Below the pieces are notes generated by a model that was not told the origin of the DNA, searched no databases, and saw only the letters and a list, made by a program, of their open reading frames with translations. From contig NZ_PJRP01000004.1 of the NCBI RefSeq assembly GCF_002858765.1, forward strand, positions 1 through 64,000: a DNA stretch of 64,000 nucleotides, in the 5' to 3' direction. How positions within the stretch are numbered: position 1 is the stretch's first letter; each line of letters begins with the position of its first letter. The translations under genes and the position numbers were made by a program. Below, piece by piece: positions 1 to 12,000 of this stretch. The DNA is from Cupriavidus pauculus (GTDB taxonomy: Bacteria; Pseudomonadota; Gammaproteobacteria; Burkholderiales; Burkholderiaceae).

Positions 1-2
1 GC

Positions 3-3000
3 CCGGAATCACGCGTCGGCATTGCGGCGCAGCGGTCGGTGGAGATGGTGGTCGGGCTGCTGGCGATCTTGAAGTCGGGCGGCGCGTATGTGCCGCTGGA
101 CCCGGACTACCCGCCGGAACGGCTGGCGTACATGATCGAGGACAGCGGCATCGGTTTGTTGCTCACGCACGGGCTGGCGCAGGACCTGCCGGTGCCGGCC
201 GACGTCGCGGTGCTGCCGATCGCTGCCGTGGTCGATGGCCCGGACCATGATCCGGTGGTGGCGATCGACCCCGAACACCTGGCCTACGTGATCTACACCT
301 CGGGATCCACCGGGCGGCCCAAAGGCGTGCCGAACCGGCATGTGGCGCTCTGGAATCGTCTGGCGTGGATGCAATCGGCCTACGCACTGACCCACGACGA
401 CGTGGTGCTGCAGAAGACGCCGTTCAGTTTCGATGTTTCGGTCTGGGAATTCTTCTGGCCGTTGATGGAAGGCGCGCGGCTGGCGGTGTGCGCGCCTGGT
501 GCCCATCGCGAACCGGCGCGGCTGGCCCAGGCCATTGCCCGGCACCGTGTGAGCACGCTGCATTTCGTGCCGTCGATGCTGCAAGCGTTCGTGGGCGATC
601 CATCGGCGGCCCGCTGCGATACGCTGCGGCGTATCGTCTGCAGCGGCGAGGCATTGCCCGCCGATCTGCAGGACCGCACGCTCGCGCTGCTGCCACACGC
701 TGCCCTGTACAACCTCTATGGCCCCACCGAGGCGGCAATCGACGTCACGCACTGGACCTGCGCGGCCGACGGGAGGGGAACCGTGCCGATCGGGCGTCCC
801 ATCGACGCCATCGAGACGCATGTACTTGACGCGGGACTCGATTTCGCACCGGCCGGCGCGGCTGGGGAGCTCTACCTTGGCGGCGTGGGGCTGGCACGGG
901 GCTACCTGGGGCGTCCGGCACTGACCGCCGAACGCTTCGTGCCGCACCCGTTCGGCAACGGCGAACGGTTGTATCGCACCGGAGATCTCGCGCGCTGGGG
1001 CGCCGATATGGCGCTGGAATACCTGGGCCGGATCGATCACCAGGTCAAGATTCGCGGCTTGCGCATCGAACTGGGCGAGATCGACGCCTGCCTGCTGGCG
1101 TGTGATGGCGTGCGCGAAGCGGTGACCGTGGCACACGACGGCAAGCTCGCGTCCTACGTGACGGCCGCCGACGGCGCGGTGCCAGACGGTGCCGCGCTGC
1201 GCGCGAGACTGGCCGCACAGCTGCCCGACTACATGGTGCCAGCCGTGATCGTGACGCTCGACGCGTTGCCCCTGTCGCCGAACGGCAAGCTTGACCGCAA
1301 GCGGCTGCCAGCGCCGGAATTCAGTGCCAGCACCGCCTTTGAGGCACCGAGTGGCGCCGCCGAGGTGGCGCTGGCCGGCGTCTGGCAGGCGCTGCTGGGC
1401 GTGGCGCGCGTGGGCCGGTATGACAACTTCTTCGAACTGGGCGGGGACTCCATCCTGAGCCTGCAGATCGTGGCGCGGGCGCGTCAGGCTGGCTGGCAGA
1501 TCACGCCCCGCCAGTTGATGGCGACGCAGAACGTGGCGGGATTGGCGGCCGTCGCTATGCCAGTGGAGGCCGGTGCGCCGCAGGCAGGGCCGTCCGAGTC
1601 GCCGGCCCCGGCCATCGTGCTGACGCCTGCCCAGCAGGCAGCACTGCCCGTGGCGCTCGATGCCGTGAGCGCCGCCTACCCGGTGTCGCCTATGCAGGCC
1701 GGCATGCTGTTCCATGCGCTGTACCAGCCGGGCCACGACGCCTATGTCAACCAGCTCCGACTCGATATCGATGGCCTGGATGCCGGACGCTTTGCCCAGG
1801 CGTGGCACGCGGTGCAGGCCCGGCATGACATCCTGCGCACAGGCTTTGTGGGCGATGCGAGCGGGCATGCCCAATGGGTGGCCAGCGCGTTGCCACTGCC
1901 GTTGCGCGAGGTGGACCTCCGCGATGCCGCACGGGATGCCGTGGATACACTGGCCGTGGCTGAGCGCGAACAGGGCTTCGATGTGACCCGCGCGCCGTTG
2001 CAGCGGCTGGTGCTGGCCCGCACCGGCGAGAGCCAGCACCATTTCATCTGGACCCATCATCACCTGTTGCTCGACGGCTGGAGCACGTCGCAGTTGCTGG
2101 CTGAGGTGCTGCGCCATTACGCAGGCGAAACGCTGCCGGCGGTGGCCGGGCAGTACCGCGACTATATCGATTGGCTTGGCCGCCAGGATGGCGCGGCCGC
2201 CGAGTCCTTCTGGCGCGAACGATTGTCGTCGCTGGCGACCCCCACACGGCTGGGCGGCGCCCTGGCGCGCGAGGTCGGAGCCCCCCATGACGGCTACGCC
2301 GCGCATAGCGTGTCGCGCGACGCGGCGGCCACCACGCGCATCGCCACGTTTGCCCGCGCGCAGCGCGTGACGGTCAACACCGTGGTGCAGGCCGCGTGGC
2401 TGTTGCTGTTGCAGCGCTTTACCGGGCAGGACACGGTGGCCTTCGGCGCCACGGTTTCGGGGCGTCCGGCGGAGCTGCCGGGGGCGCAGGAATGGCTGGG
2501 CCTGTTCATCAACACCTTGCCGGTGATCGGCAGGGTGCCGGCTGCGCAGCCGGTGGGCGAATGGCTGCGCGCGCTGCAGCAGCAGGAGGCGCAGGGCCGC
2601 GAGTTCGAGCACACGCCGCTGTACGAGATCCAGCGCTGGGCCGGTGCAGGCGGGCAGGGCCTGTTCGACACTTTGCTGGTGTTCGAGAACTATCCGGTGG
2701 ATGCGGCGCTGAAGGCCGGGGCCCCGGCGGGGCTGGCGTTCGGCGAACTGGCGCACCACGACGAGACGAATTACGCGCTGACGCTGGGGGTGACGCTGGG
2801 CGAGGTGCTGCGCATCCGCTATGGCTACCAGTGTGCGCAGTTCGATGCGGCAGCGGTGGCACGCGTGGCGGAGGCGCTGTGGAGCGCGGTCGATGCGCTC
2901 GTGGCCGATGCGCAGGCGCCGGTGGGCAGCCTGGGCCTGGCGGGTTCGCCGGATCGGGACCGGCTGCTGGCATGGGGGCGGGGCGAGACGGGGCACTGGC

Positions 3001-6000
3001 AATGGAGCGGGCCGGTGCACGCGCGGATCGCGGCGCAGGCACGCGCCACGCCGGAGGCCGTGGCGGTGATCTGCGGTGGCCAGACGCTGCGCTACGGGGA
3101 GCTCGATGCGCAGGCCAGCGCGCTGGCGCGGCAACTGGTGGCGCGCGGCGTGGGGGCGGAAGTGCGGGTGGGCGTGGCGCTGGAGCGCACGCCGCAGATG
3201 ATCGTGGCGCTGCTGGCGGTGCTGAAGGCGGGCGGTGCGTATGTGCCGCTGGATCCGGCGTATCCGGCCGCGCGGCTTGTGCAGATGGTGGAAGACAGTG
3301 GCCTGCGGCTGTTGCTGAGCGAAAATGCCCTGCACGACCGGCTGGCCGAGGTGCGCGCCGCCACACCGGCGGCCTGGCTATCGCTCGATGCAATGCCGGC
3401 GGAAGCGCCTGTCGCGCAGGCGCTGCCAGACGCGGAACCGGAGCAACTGGCATACATCATCTATACCTCGGGTTCCACGGGCCGGCCGAAGGGCGTGGCC
3501 GTGGCGCACGGCCCGCTGGCCATGCATTGCGCGGTCACCGGCCGCATCTACGAGATGGGCCCGCACAGCCGCGAGCTGCATTTCCTGTCCTTTGCCTTCG
3601 ACGGCGCGCACGAGCGCTGGCTGACGGCGCTGACGCATGGTGCCAGCCTGGTGCTGCGCGATGCAGACCTGTGGTCACCGGCGCAGACGGCCGATGCCAT
3701 GCACGCGCACGCGGTCACGCACGCCGGCTTCCCGCCGGCCTACCTGCAGCAACTGGTGCAGGGCATGCCAGGCGATGGTCCTGCGCCGCGCCCGACGCTG
3801 GTGTCGTTCGGTGGCGAGGCCATGCCCCGCGCGGTCTTCGAACAGGTGCGGGACGTATTGCAGCCGGAGATCCTGATCAACGGCTATGGTCCCACGGAAA
3901 CGGTGGTGACGCCGCTGGTGTGGAAGGTGTCGGGCGCGCAGCCCTGCACCGCGCCGTATGCCCCCGTGGGCCGGCCGGTGGGTGAACGCCAGGCCTATGT
4001 CGTCGACGCCGAAGGCGAGCTGGCGCCGGCCGGCGCGTCGGGCGAATTGTGGATCGGCGGGGAAGGGCTCGCACGTGGCTACCTGAACCGCGCCGCCCAG
4101 ACTGCCGAGCGGTTCGTGCCGGACCCGTTCGGCGCCCCGGGCAGCCGTTGCTACCGTACGGGAGACCTGACGCGCTGGTCGGCCGAGGGCGACGTGGAGT
4201 ACCTGGGCCGCATCGACCAGCAGGTGAAAATCCGTGGCTTCCGTATCGAGCTGGGCGAAGTCGAGGCCGCGCTGCTGGACTGCGCGGGTGTGACCGAGGC
4301 CGCTGCCGTGGCCCGCGATGGCCGCCTGCTGGGCTACGTGGCCGGTACGGCCGACCCCGCCACGCTGCGCGCGGCACTGGCGGCCCGCTTGCCGGACTAC
4401 ATGGTGCCGGCAGCGCTGACCGTGCTGCCAGCGCTGCCGGTGACGCCGGCGGGCAAGATCGATCGCAAGGCCTTGCCCGATCCGGACGGCAGTGCCAGCC
4501 AGGACTATGCGGCCCCCGAAGGCGATGTCGAGGCGGCGCTTGCCGAGATTTGGCAGACGGTGCTGGGGGTGGCATGCGTGGGCCGGCATGACAACTTCTT
4601 CGAACTGGGCGGCGATTCCATCCTGAGTTTGCAGATCGTGGCGCGTGCCCGAGAGCTGGGCTGGCAACTGGTGCCACGCCAGTTGTTCGAGCACCAGACG
4701 GTTGCGTTGCTGGCGGCGGTGGCGACGCCACTGGCGCCGGCGTCCACGCCGAGGGTGCCCACGGGGCGGCCGGTGCCGGTGCTCGATGACCGCGTGCGTG
4801 CCGCGCTACCCGTGTCGGTGGATGCGGTGCAGGACCTCTATCCCGCATCGCCGATGCAGGCAGGCATGCTGTTCCATGCCGTCTACGAGGAAGACAGCAG
4901 CGCCTACGTCAACCAGTTGCGCCTCGATATCGACGGGCTGGAGCCGGAACGCTTCGTGGCGGCATGGCGCGCCGTGCAACGCCGGCACGATATCCTGCGC
5001 ACGGGCTTCCTTTCCGTGCCGGCGGCGGCCCCCGGCAGCGGCGCCGACCTGTTGCAATGGGTGGCCCACGATCCCGAACTGCCGGTGCGCGTGCTGGACT
5101 GGCGCGGCCGCACCGCACCCGATGACGCCCTGGCGGCACTGGCCCAGACCGAGCTGGCACAGGGCTTCGATGTGGCGCGGCCGCCGTTGCAACGGCTGGT
5201 GCTGGTGCGCACCGGCAGCCGGCGCCATCACCTGGTCTGGACCGGGCACCATCTGCTGCTCGACGGGTGGAGCACCGCGCGGATGCTGTCGGAAGTGCTG
5301 CGTCATTACGCAGGCGAAACGCTGCCGGCGGTGGCCGGGCAGTACCGTGACTATATCGACTGGCTTGGCCGCCAGGATGGCGAGGCTGCCGAGTCCTTCT
5401 GGCGCGAACGATTGTCGTCGCTGGCGACCCCCACACGGCTGGGCGGCGCCCTGGCGCGCGAGGTCGGAGCCCCCCATGACGGCTACGCCGCGCATAGCGT
5501 GTCGCGCGACGCGGCGGCCACCACGCGCATCGCCACGTTTGCCCGCGCGCAGCGCGTGACGGTCAACACCGTGGTGCAGGCCGCGTGGCTGTTGCTGTTG
5601 CAGCGCTTTACCGGGCAGGACACGGTGGCCTTCGGCGCCACGGTTTCGGGGCGTCCGGCGGAGCTGCCGGGGGCGCAGGAATGGCTGGGCCTGTTCATCA
5701 ACACCTTGCCGGTGATCGGCAGGGTGCCGGCTGCGCAGCCGGTGGGCGAATGGCTGCGCGCGCTGCAGCAGCAGGAGGCGCAGGGCCGCGAGTTCGAGCA
5801 CACGCCGCTGTACGAGATCCAGCGCTGGGCCGGTGCAGGCGGGCAGGGCCTGTTCGACACTTTGCTGGTGTTCGAGAACTATCCGGTGGATGCGGCGCTG
5901 AAGGCCGGGGCCCCGGCGGGGCTGGCGTTCGGCGAACTGGCGCACCACGACGAGACGAATTACGCGCTGACGCTGGGGGTGACGCTGGGCGAGGTGCTGC

Positions 6001-9000
6001 GCATCCGCTATGGCTACCAGTGTGCGCAGTTCGATGCGGCAGCGGTGGCACGCGTGGCGGAGGCGCTGTGGAGCGCGGTCGATGCGCTCGTGGCCGATGC
6101 GCAGGCGCCGGTGGGCAGCCTGGGCCTGGCGGGTTCGCCGGATCGGGACCGGCTGCTGGCATGGGGGCGGGGCGAGACGGGGCACTGGCAATGGAGCGGG
6201 CCGGTGCACGCGCGGATCGCGGCGCAGGCACGCGCCACGCCGGAGGCCGTGGCGGTGATCTGCGGTGGCCAGACGCTGCGCTACGGGGAGCTCGATGCGC
6301 AGGCCAGCGCGCTGGCGCGGCAACTGGTGGCGCGCGGCGTGGGGGCGGAAGTGCGGGTGGGCGTGGCGCTGGAGCGCACGCCGCAGATGATCGTGGCGCT
6401 GCTGGCGGTGCTGAAGGCGGGCGGTGCGTATGTGCCGCTGGATCCGGCGTATCCGGCCGCGCGGCTTGTGCAGATGGTGGAAGACAGCGGCCTGCAGCTG
6501 TTGCTGACACGGCAGGGCCTGGCCGATCGCGTGCCGGCGGCGGCCGGGACGCTGTTCGTCGACGAGTGGCCGTTGCCGGATGGCGGTGCACCGTGGTCCG
6601 AAGATGAGGTCCATGCCGACCAGTTGCTGTGCGTGATCTTCACGTCGGGCTCGACGGGGCAACCCAAGGGCGTGGCGCTGTCGCATGGCGTGCTGGCCGC
6701 CCACTGCGATACGGTGCGCAACCAGTACGGTGTGGCGCCCGGCACGCGTGTGCTGCATTTCTCGTCATTCAACTTCGACTGGGGCGTGGAGCAGTGGCTG
6801 CTGCCGCTGTCGAGCGGTGCCACCGTGGTGCTGCGCGGCGATGTCCTCTGGAGTGCCGAGGAGGCGTTGGCCGTCCTGCGCGATGCGGCGGTGGACGTCG
6901 CCTACTTCCCGACGGCCTACGCGCGACAGCTTGCGGAGTGGGCCACGCGCGAAGGCGTGACGCTGCCCGCGCGCTGCATCAACGTGGCTGGCGAGGCGCT
7001 TGGCGCCGACGCGCTGCGGCAGCTTCAGGCGCGCCTGAAGCCGGGCGCACGGGTGGTGAACGGCTATGGCCCTACCGAAACCGTGATCACGCCGTTTCTG
7101 TGGGCGGCGCACGGCGGCACCCGCTGCGCCACCGCCTATGCCCCCGTGGGCCGCCCCGTGGGGGCGCGCCATGCCTATATCGTCGACGCCGCCGGCCATC
7201 TTGCCGTGCCAGGGGTGGCTGGCGAACTGATGATAGGCGGCGGCCTCGCGCGCGGCTATCTGGGCCGTCCGGGGCTGACCGCCGAGCGCTTTGTGCCCGA
7301 TCCGCTGGGCGCGCCTGGCAGCCGCTGCTATCGCACCGGCGATATCGTGCGCTGGACAGCCCATGGCGACGCGGAGTACCTGGGCCGCACCGACAACCAG
7401 GTCAAGATCCGCGGCTTCCGTATCGAACTGGGCGAAGTTGAGGCGCAACTGCGCGCCTGCCCGGGCGTGCGCGAAGCAGTAGTCGTGGTGCGCGCGGGCC
7501 GGCTGGCCGCCTATGTGACCGCCGTCGAGGGCGCCACGCTGGCCGCGTCCGTGCTGCGTCGCCAACTGGCCGAGGCACTGCCTGACTACATGGTGCCCAC
7601 CACCGTGAGCGTGGCGGAGGCGTGGCCGATGACGCCGAACGGCAAGATCGACCGCCTGGCGCTGCCCGATCCGGACGTGGGCGCCGGACAGGACGACGAA
7701 CCGCCACGGCCCGGCGTGGAGACCGTGCTGGCAGGGATCTGGTGCGATGTGCTGGGCCTCGAACGCGTGGGCCGCCACGACAATTTCTTCGAGCTGGGCG
7801 GGGATTCCATCCTGAGCCTGCAGATCGTGGCGCGTGCCCGCGAGGCCGGTTGGCAACTGACGCCGCGCGAATTGTTCGAAGCGCCAAGCCTGGCCGAACT
7901 GGCGTCGCTGGCAACGCCCGCCGGTCAGGCATCGACCGGCCACGATCGGATCGACGCCGGCACCGTGCCGCTGTTGCCGATCCAGGCAGCGTTCCTGCGC
8001 ACGCCGGTGCCGGCACGGCATCACTGGAACCAGTCGATCCTGCTGACCAGCCGCACGCCGGTGCACGTCGATGCGCTGGCCCGCGCGCTGGCAGACCTGG
8101 TTGCCCATCACGACAGCCTGCGCCTGCGGTTCACGCAAGGTCCGGAGGGCTGGATACAGCACTATGCCGACGCCGTTGACGGCACGCACGGACCAGACGC
8201 GCTGCTGTGGCAGCGGCAGGCCGGGGATCTGGCGTCGCTGCAGGCTATCTGCGCGGAGGTGCAGTGCAGCCTGGACCTGGCGGACGGGCCGCTGTTGCGC
8301 GCGGCGGCCATCGACATGCGCGACGGCAGCTGGCGCGTGCTGCTCGTCATCCACCACCTGGCCGTGGATGGTGTGTCGTGGCGGATCCTGCTCGAAGACC
8401 TGCAGCGGTGCTACCTGGGGTACGTGACCGGCCAGCCGGCGGTGCTCCCGGCGCGCACCGCGAGCTATCAGGCGTGGGGGCGGCGGCTCTCGCGGCATGC
8501 CGCCGTCTGGGAAGCCGACGACCTGGCCGGATACTGGACTCAACTGGCGGCCACGCCGGCTGCGCTGCCATGCGACATGCCCGATGGCGGCAACACCGTG
8601 CGCCATGCCGAAGGCTGCACGGTGCGGCTCGATGCCACCACCACGCGACGCCTGCTCAAGCAGGCCCCGGCGGCCTATCGTACCCAGATCAACGACATCC
8701 TGCTGACCGCGCTGGGGCGCGCGCTGTGCGCCTGGGCCGGGCACGACAGCGTGCTGGTGGACCTGGAAGGCCATGGCCGGGAGGACCTGTTCGACGACAT
8801 GGACCTGAGCCGTACCGTGGGCTGGTTCACGAGCCTGTATCCGGTCGGCCTGGCGCCCATGGGCGAACCAGGCGCAGCGCTGTGCCGCGTGAAGGAGGCG
8901 CTGCGCGCCGTGCCGGCCCGGGGCGTGGCCCATGGCTACCTGCGCGAGGCAGAACTGGCGGGGCGGGCGAATGGCCGCGCGCCGCTGCCGCGCGCCGGCG

Positions 9001-12000
9001 TGGTGTTCAACTACCTGGGACAGTTCGACGGCAGCTTCGACAGCGATGACGGCTGGAAGCCGGCGTCCGAAGGTGCCGGTCCGGAGAGCGATGCGGAGGC
9101 GCCGCTGTCGCATGATATCGCCGTCAACGGGCAGGTCTACCAGGGGGAACTGGCGCTGACGTTCGGCTTCAGTGGCGCGCGGTATCGGGTGGCGACGATC
9201 GAGGCACTGGCAGAACGCTTCCGGACCGAGCTGTGTGCGCTGGTCGATCACTGCACCAGCGGTGCCAGTGGGGCCACGCCGTCCGACTTCCCGCTGGCGG
9301 CGCTGACGCAGGCCGATGTGGATACTCTGCCGGTGCGGGCACACGAAATTGACGACCTGTATCCGCTGTCGCCCATGCAGGCCGGCATGCTCTTCCACAC
9401 CGTGGCGGCACAGCAGGCAGGCGCGGCCCAGGGCGGGTCGAGCGCCTACGTGAACCAGCTCTGCATCGATATCGACGGACTGGACGCGGCGCGCTTCCGT
9501 GCCGCGTGGCAGGCGGTGCAGCAGCGCCACGACATCCTGCGTACCGGCTTCCTGCATGGCGGGGCGGCGCCGCTGCAGTGGGTGGCGCGCGCGGTGACGC
9601 TGCCATTCCGCGAACTGGACTGGCGCGTGCATGGCGCCGACGAGGCGGCGCTGGCCAACCTGGCCGGCGAGGAACTGGCACGCGGCTTCGACATCGCCGT
9701 GCCACCGCTGCAACGGCTGGTGCTCGTGCGCACCGGCGAAGCCCGCCACCGTTTCATCTGGACGCGCCATCACCTGCTTCTGGACGGCTGGAGCACGTCG
9801 CGGCTGATGGGCGAGGTGCTGCGCCACTATGCGGGCGAAGCGCTGCCTGCTACGGGCGGCCGCTACCGCGACTACATCGGCTGGCTGCAGCGCCAGGACC
9901 CGCAGGCCGCCGAGCGGTACTGGGTGGCGCAGGCTGCCGCGCTGGACACGCCCACACGGCTTGCGGATGCCGTGGGCAAGCCGGCCGTTGGCGCGACCGG
10001 GGCGGATGCCGGCCGCGATGGGTACGGCGAGACGCTGGCGGTGTTCGACGCGGCGACCACCGCCCGCTGGCAGGCGTTCGCGCACCGACAGCGCATTACG
10101 CTCAATACGCTGGTACAGGGGGCGTGGCTGTTGCTGCTGCAACGCTGCACGGGACACGACACGGTGGCCTTTGGCGCGACGATGGCCGGGCGCCCCGCGG
10201 GCCTGCCGGCGGTGGAGCATCTACTGGGCCTGTTCATCAATACGCTGCCGGTGATCCAGACACCGCCGGCGGCGCAGGCCGTCGGGGACTGGCTGCGGGG
10301 GCTGATGGCGCACAACCTGTCGCTGCGCGAATTCGAGCACACGCCGCTCAACCACGTGCAGCGCTGGGCGGGCAAGAGCGGGCAGCCGTTGTTCGACAGC
10401 ATCATCGTGTTCGAGAACTACCCCGTGGATCGCGCGATGCGCGAGGAAAACCCGGGCGGTCTGCGCTTTGGCGATGCGGCCAGCGTCGACCTCACCACGT
10501 TCGCGATGGACCTGGAAGTGGCGCTGACCGACACGCTGCGCATCAAGTACACGTGGATGCGCAGCCGGTTCGACGCGGCCACGGTGGACCGCATCCGTGA
10601 CGCCATGGCCCATGTGCTCGACGCGATGACGGCCGACCCGGCGCGCACGCTGGGGCAGATCGGACTGCAGCCGATGCCGGATGCGTCCGTCGCCCGCGCG
10701 GCCGCGCCGTGGCAGGGCGAACCGGTGCACGACACCATCCGCCGGCTGGCCGCGCTGCGGCCCGATGCAGTGGCCGTGGTGTGCGACGACACGTCGATCA
10801 CCTACGCAGCGCTGCAGCGCCGCGCGGAGGCAATGGCGCGCCGCCTGCGTGCACTGGGCGCGGGGCCGGACAGTCTCGTGGCCGTGGCCACGGAACGCTC
10901 CATCGACAGCATCGTGGCCTTCCTGGCCGTGCTCAACAGCGCGGCGGCGTACGTGCCGCTTGATCCCGACTACCCGCGCGAGCGGCTGGCCTATATTCTG
11001 GCCGACGCGGGCGCCACATTGCTGCTGACCCAACGGCGGCTTGCGCCCGTGTTTGCCGGGATGCCCGGCATCACGCCGGTCCTGCTGGACGAGGCAGAGG
11101 GCGCGGCAGCGCAGTCGGTTGCCGCGACGGGCGCCGCATGCGTCACGGGTGCGCCGGGTGCCCCGGTGCTGCCCGCGCAGCTTGCCTACCTGATCTACAC
11201 GTCCGGATCGACCGGCCTGCCCAAGGGCGTGGCCGTCGAACACGGGCCGCTGGCGATGCACTGTGCCGCCACGGGCGAACTGTACGAGATGGATGCCGCG
11301 TCACGGGAGCTGCATTTCCTGTCGTTCGCGTTCGACGGTGCGCACGAGCGGTGGCTGACCACGCTTACGCATGGCGGCACGCTGGTGCTGCGCGATGCCT
11401 CGCTGTGGACGCCGGACCAGACCTGGGAGGCCATGCGCCGCCATGACGTGGGCAATGCCGGCTTTCCGCCTGCCTACCTGCAACAGCTTGCGCAATGGGC
11501 GCAGCAGGCGCAGGACGCGGGGGACACGGCGGCGCCCGCGCTACGGCTGGTGTCGTTCGGGGGCGAGGCGATGCCCGAGGCCAGTTTCGAACTGGTCAAG
11601 CGTGCGCTGCGCCCCGGTGTGCTGATCAATGGCTACGGTCCCACGGAGACGGTGGTCACGCCGCTGGTGTGGAAGGTGAGCGCCGACGCGCACTGCGAGG
11701 CACCCTATGCCCCGATCGGCCGGCCGGTGGGCCAGCGCACGGCGTATGTGCTCGACGCCCAGATGCAGCCGGTGCCGGCGGGCGTGCCGGGCGAGCTGTA
11801 CATCGGCGGATATGGCCTGGCGCGCGGATACCACGGGCGTACGGCGCTGACGGCGGAACGCTTCATACCGGACCCGTTTGCGGCGGACGGTGGCCGGCTA
11901 TACCGCACCGGGGACGTCGTGCGTGCCCGGGCCGATGGGGTCATCGAATACGTTGGGCGCGCCGACCAGCAGGTCAAGATCCGCGGCTTTCGCATCGAGC

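Noticed and set aside
9..3335. A very long open frame on the minus strand opposite the NRPS (about 1,100 codons); a similar one at 6765-10220
   Set aside because: Both arise from strong GC bias in the NRPS coding strand. The translations are Arg/His/Gln-rich, without domains or ribosome sites, and they lie fully inside a well-supported gene.
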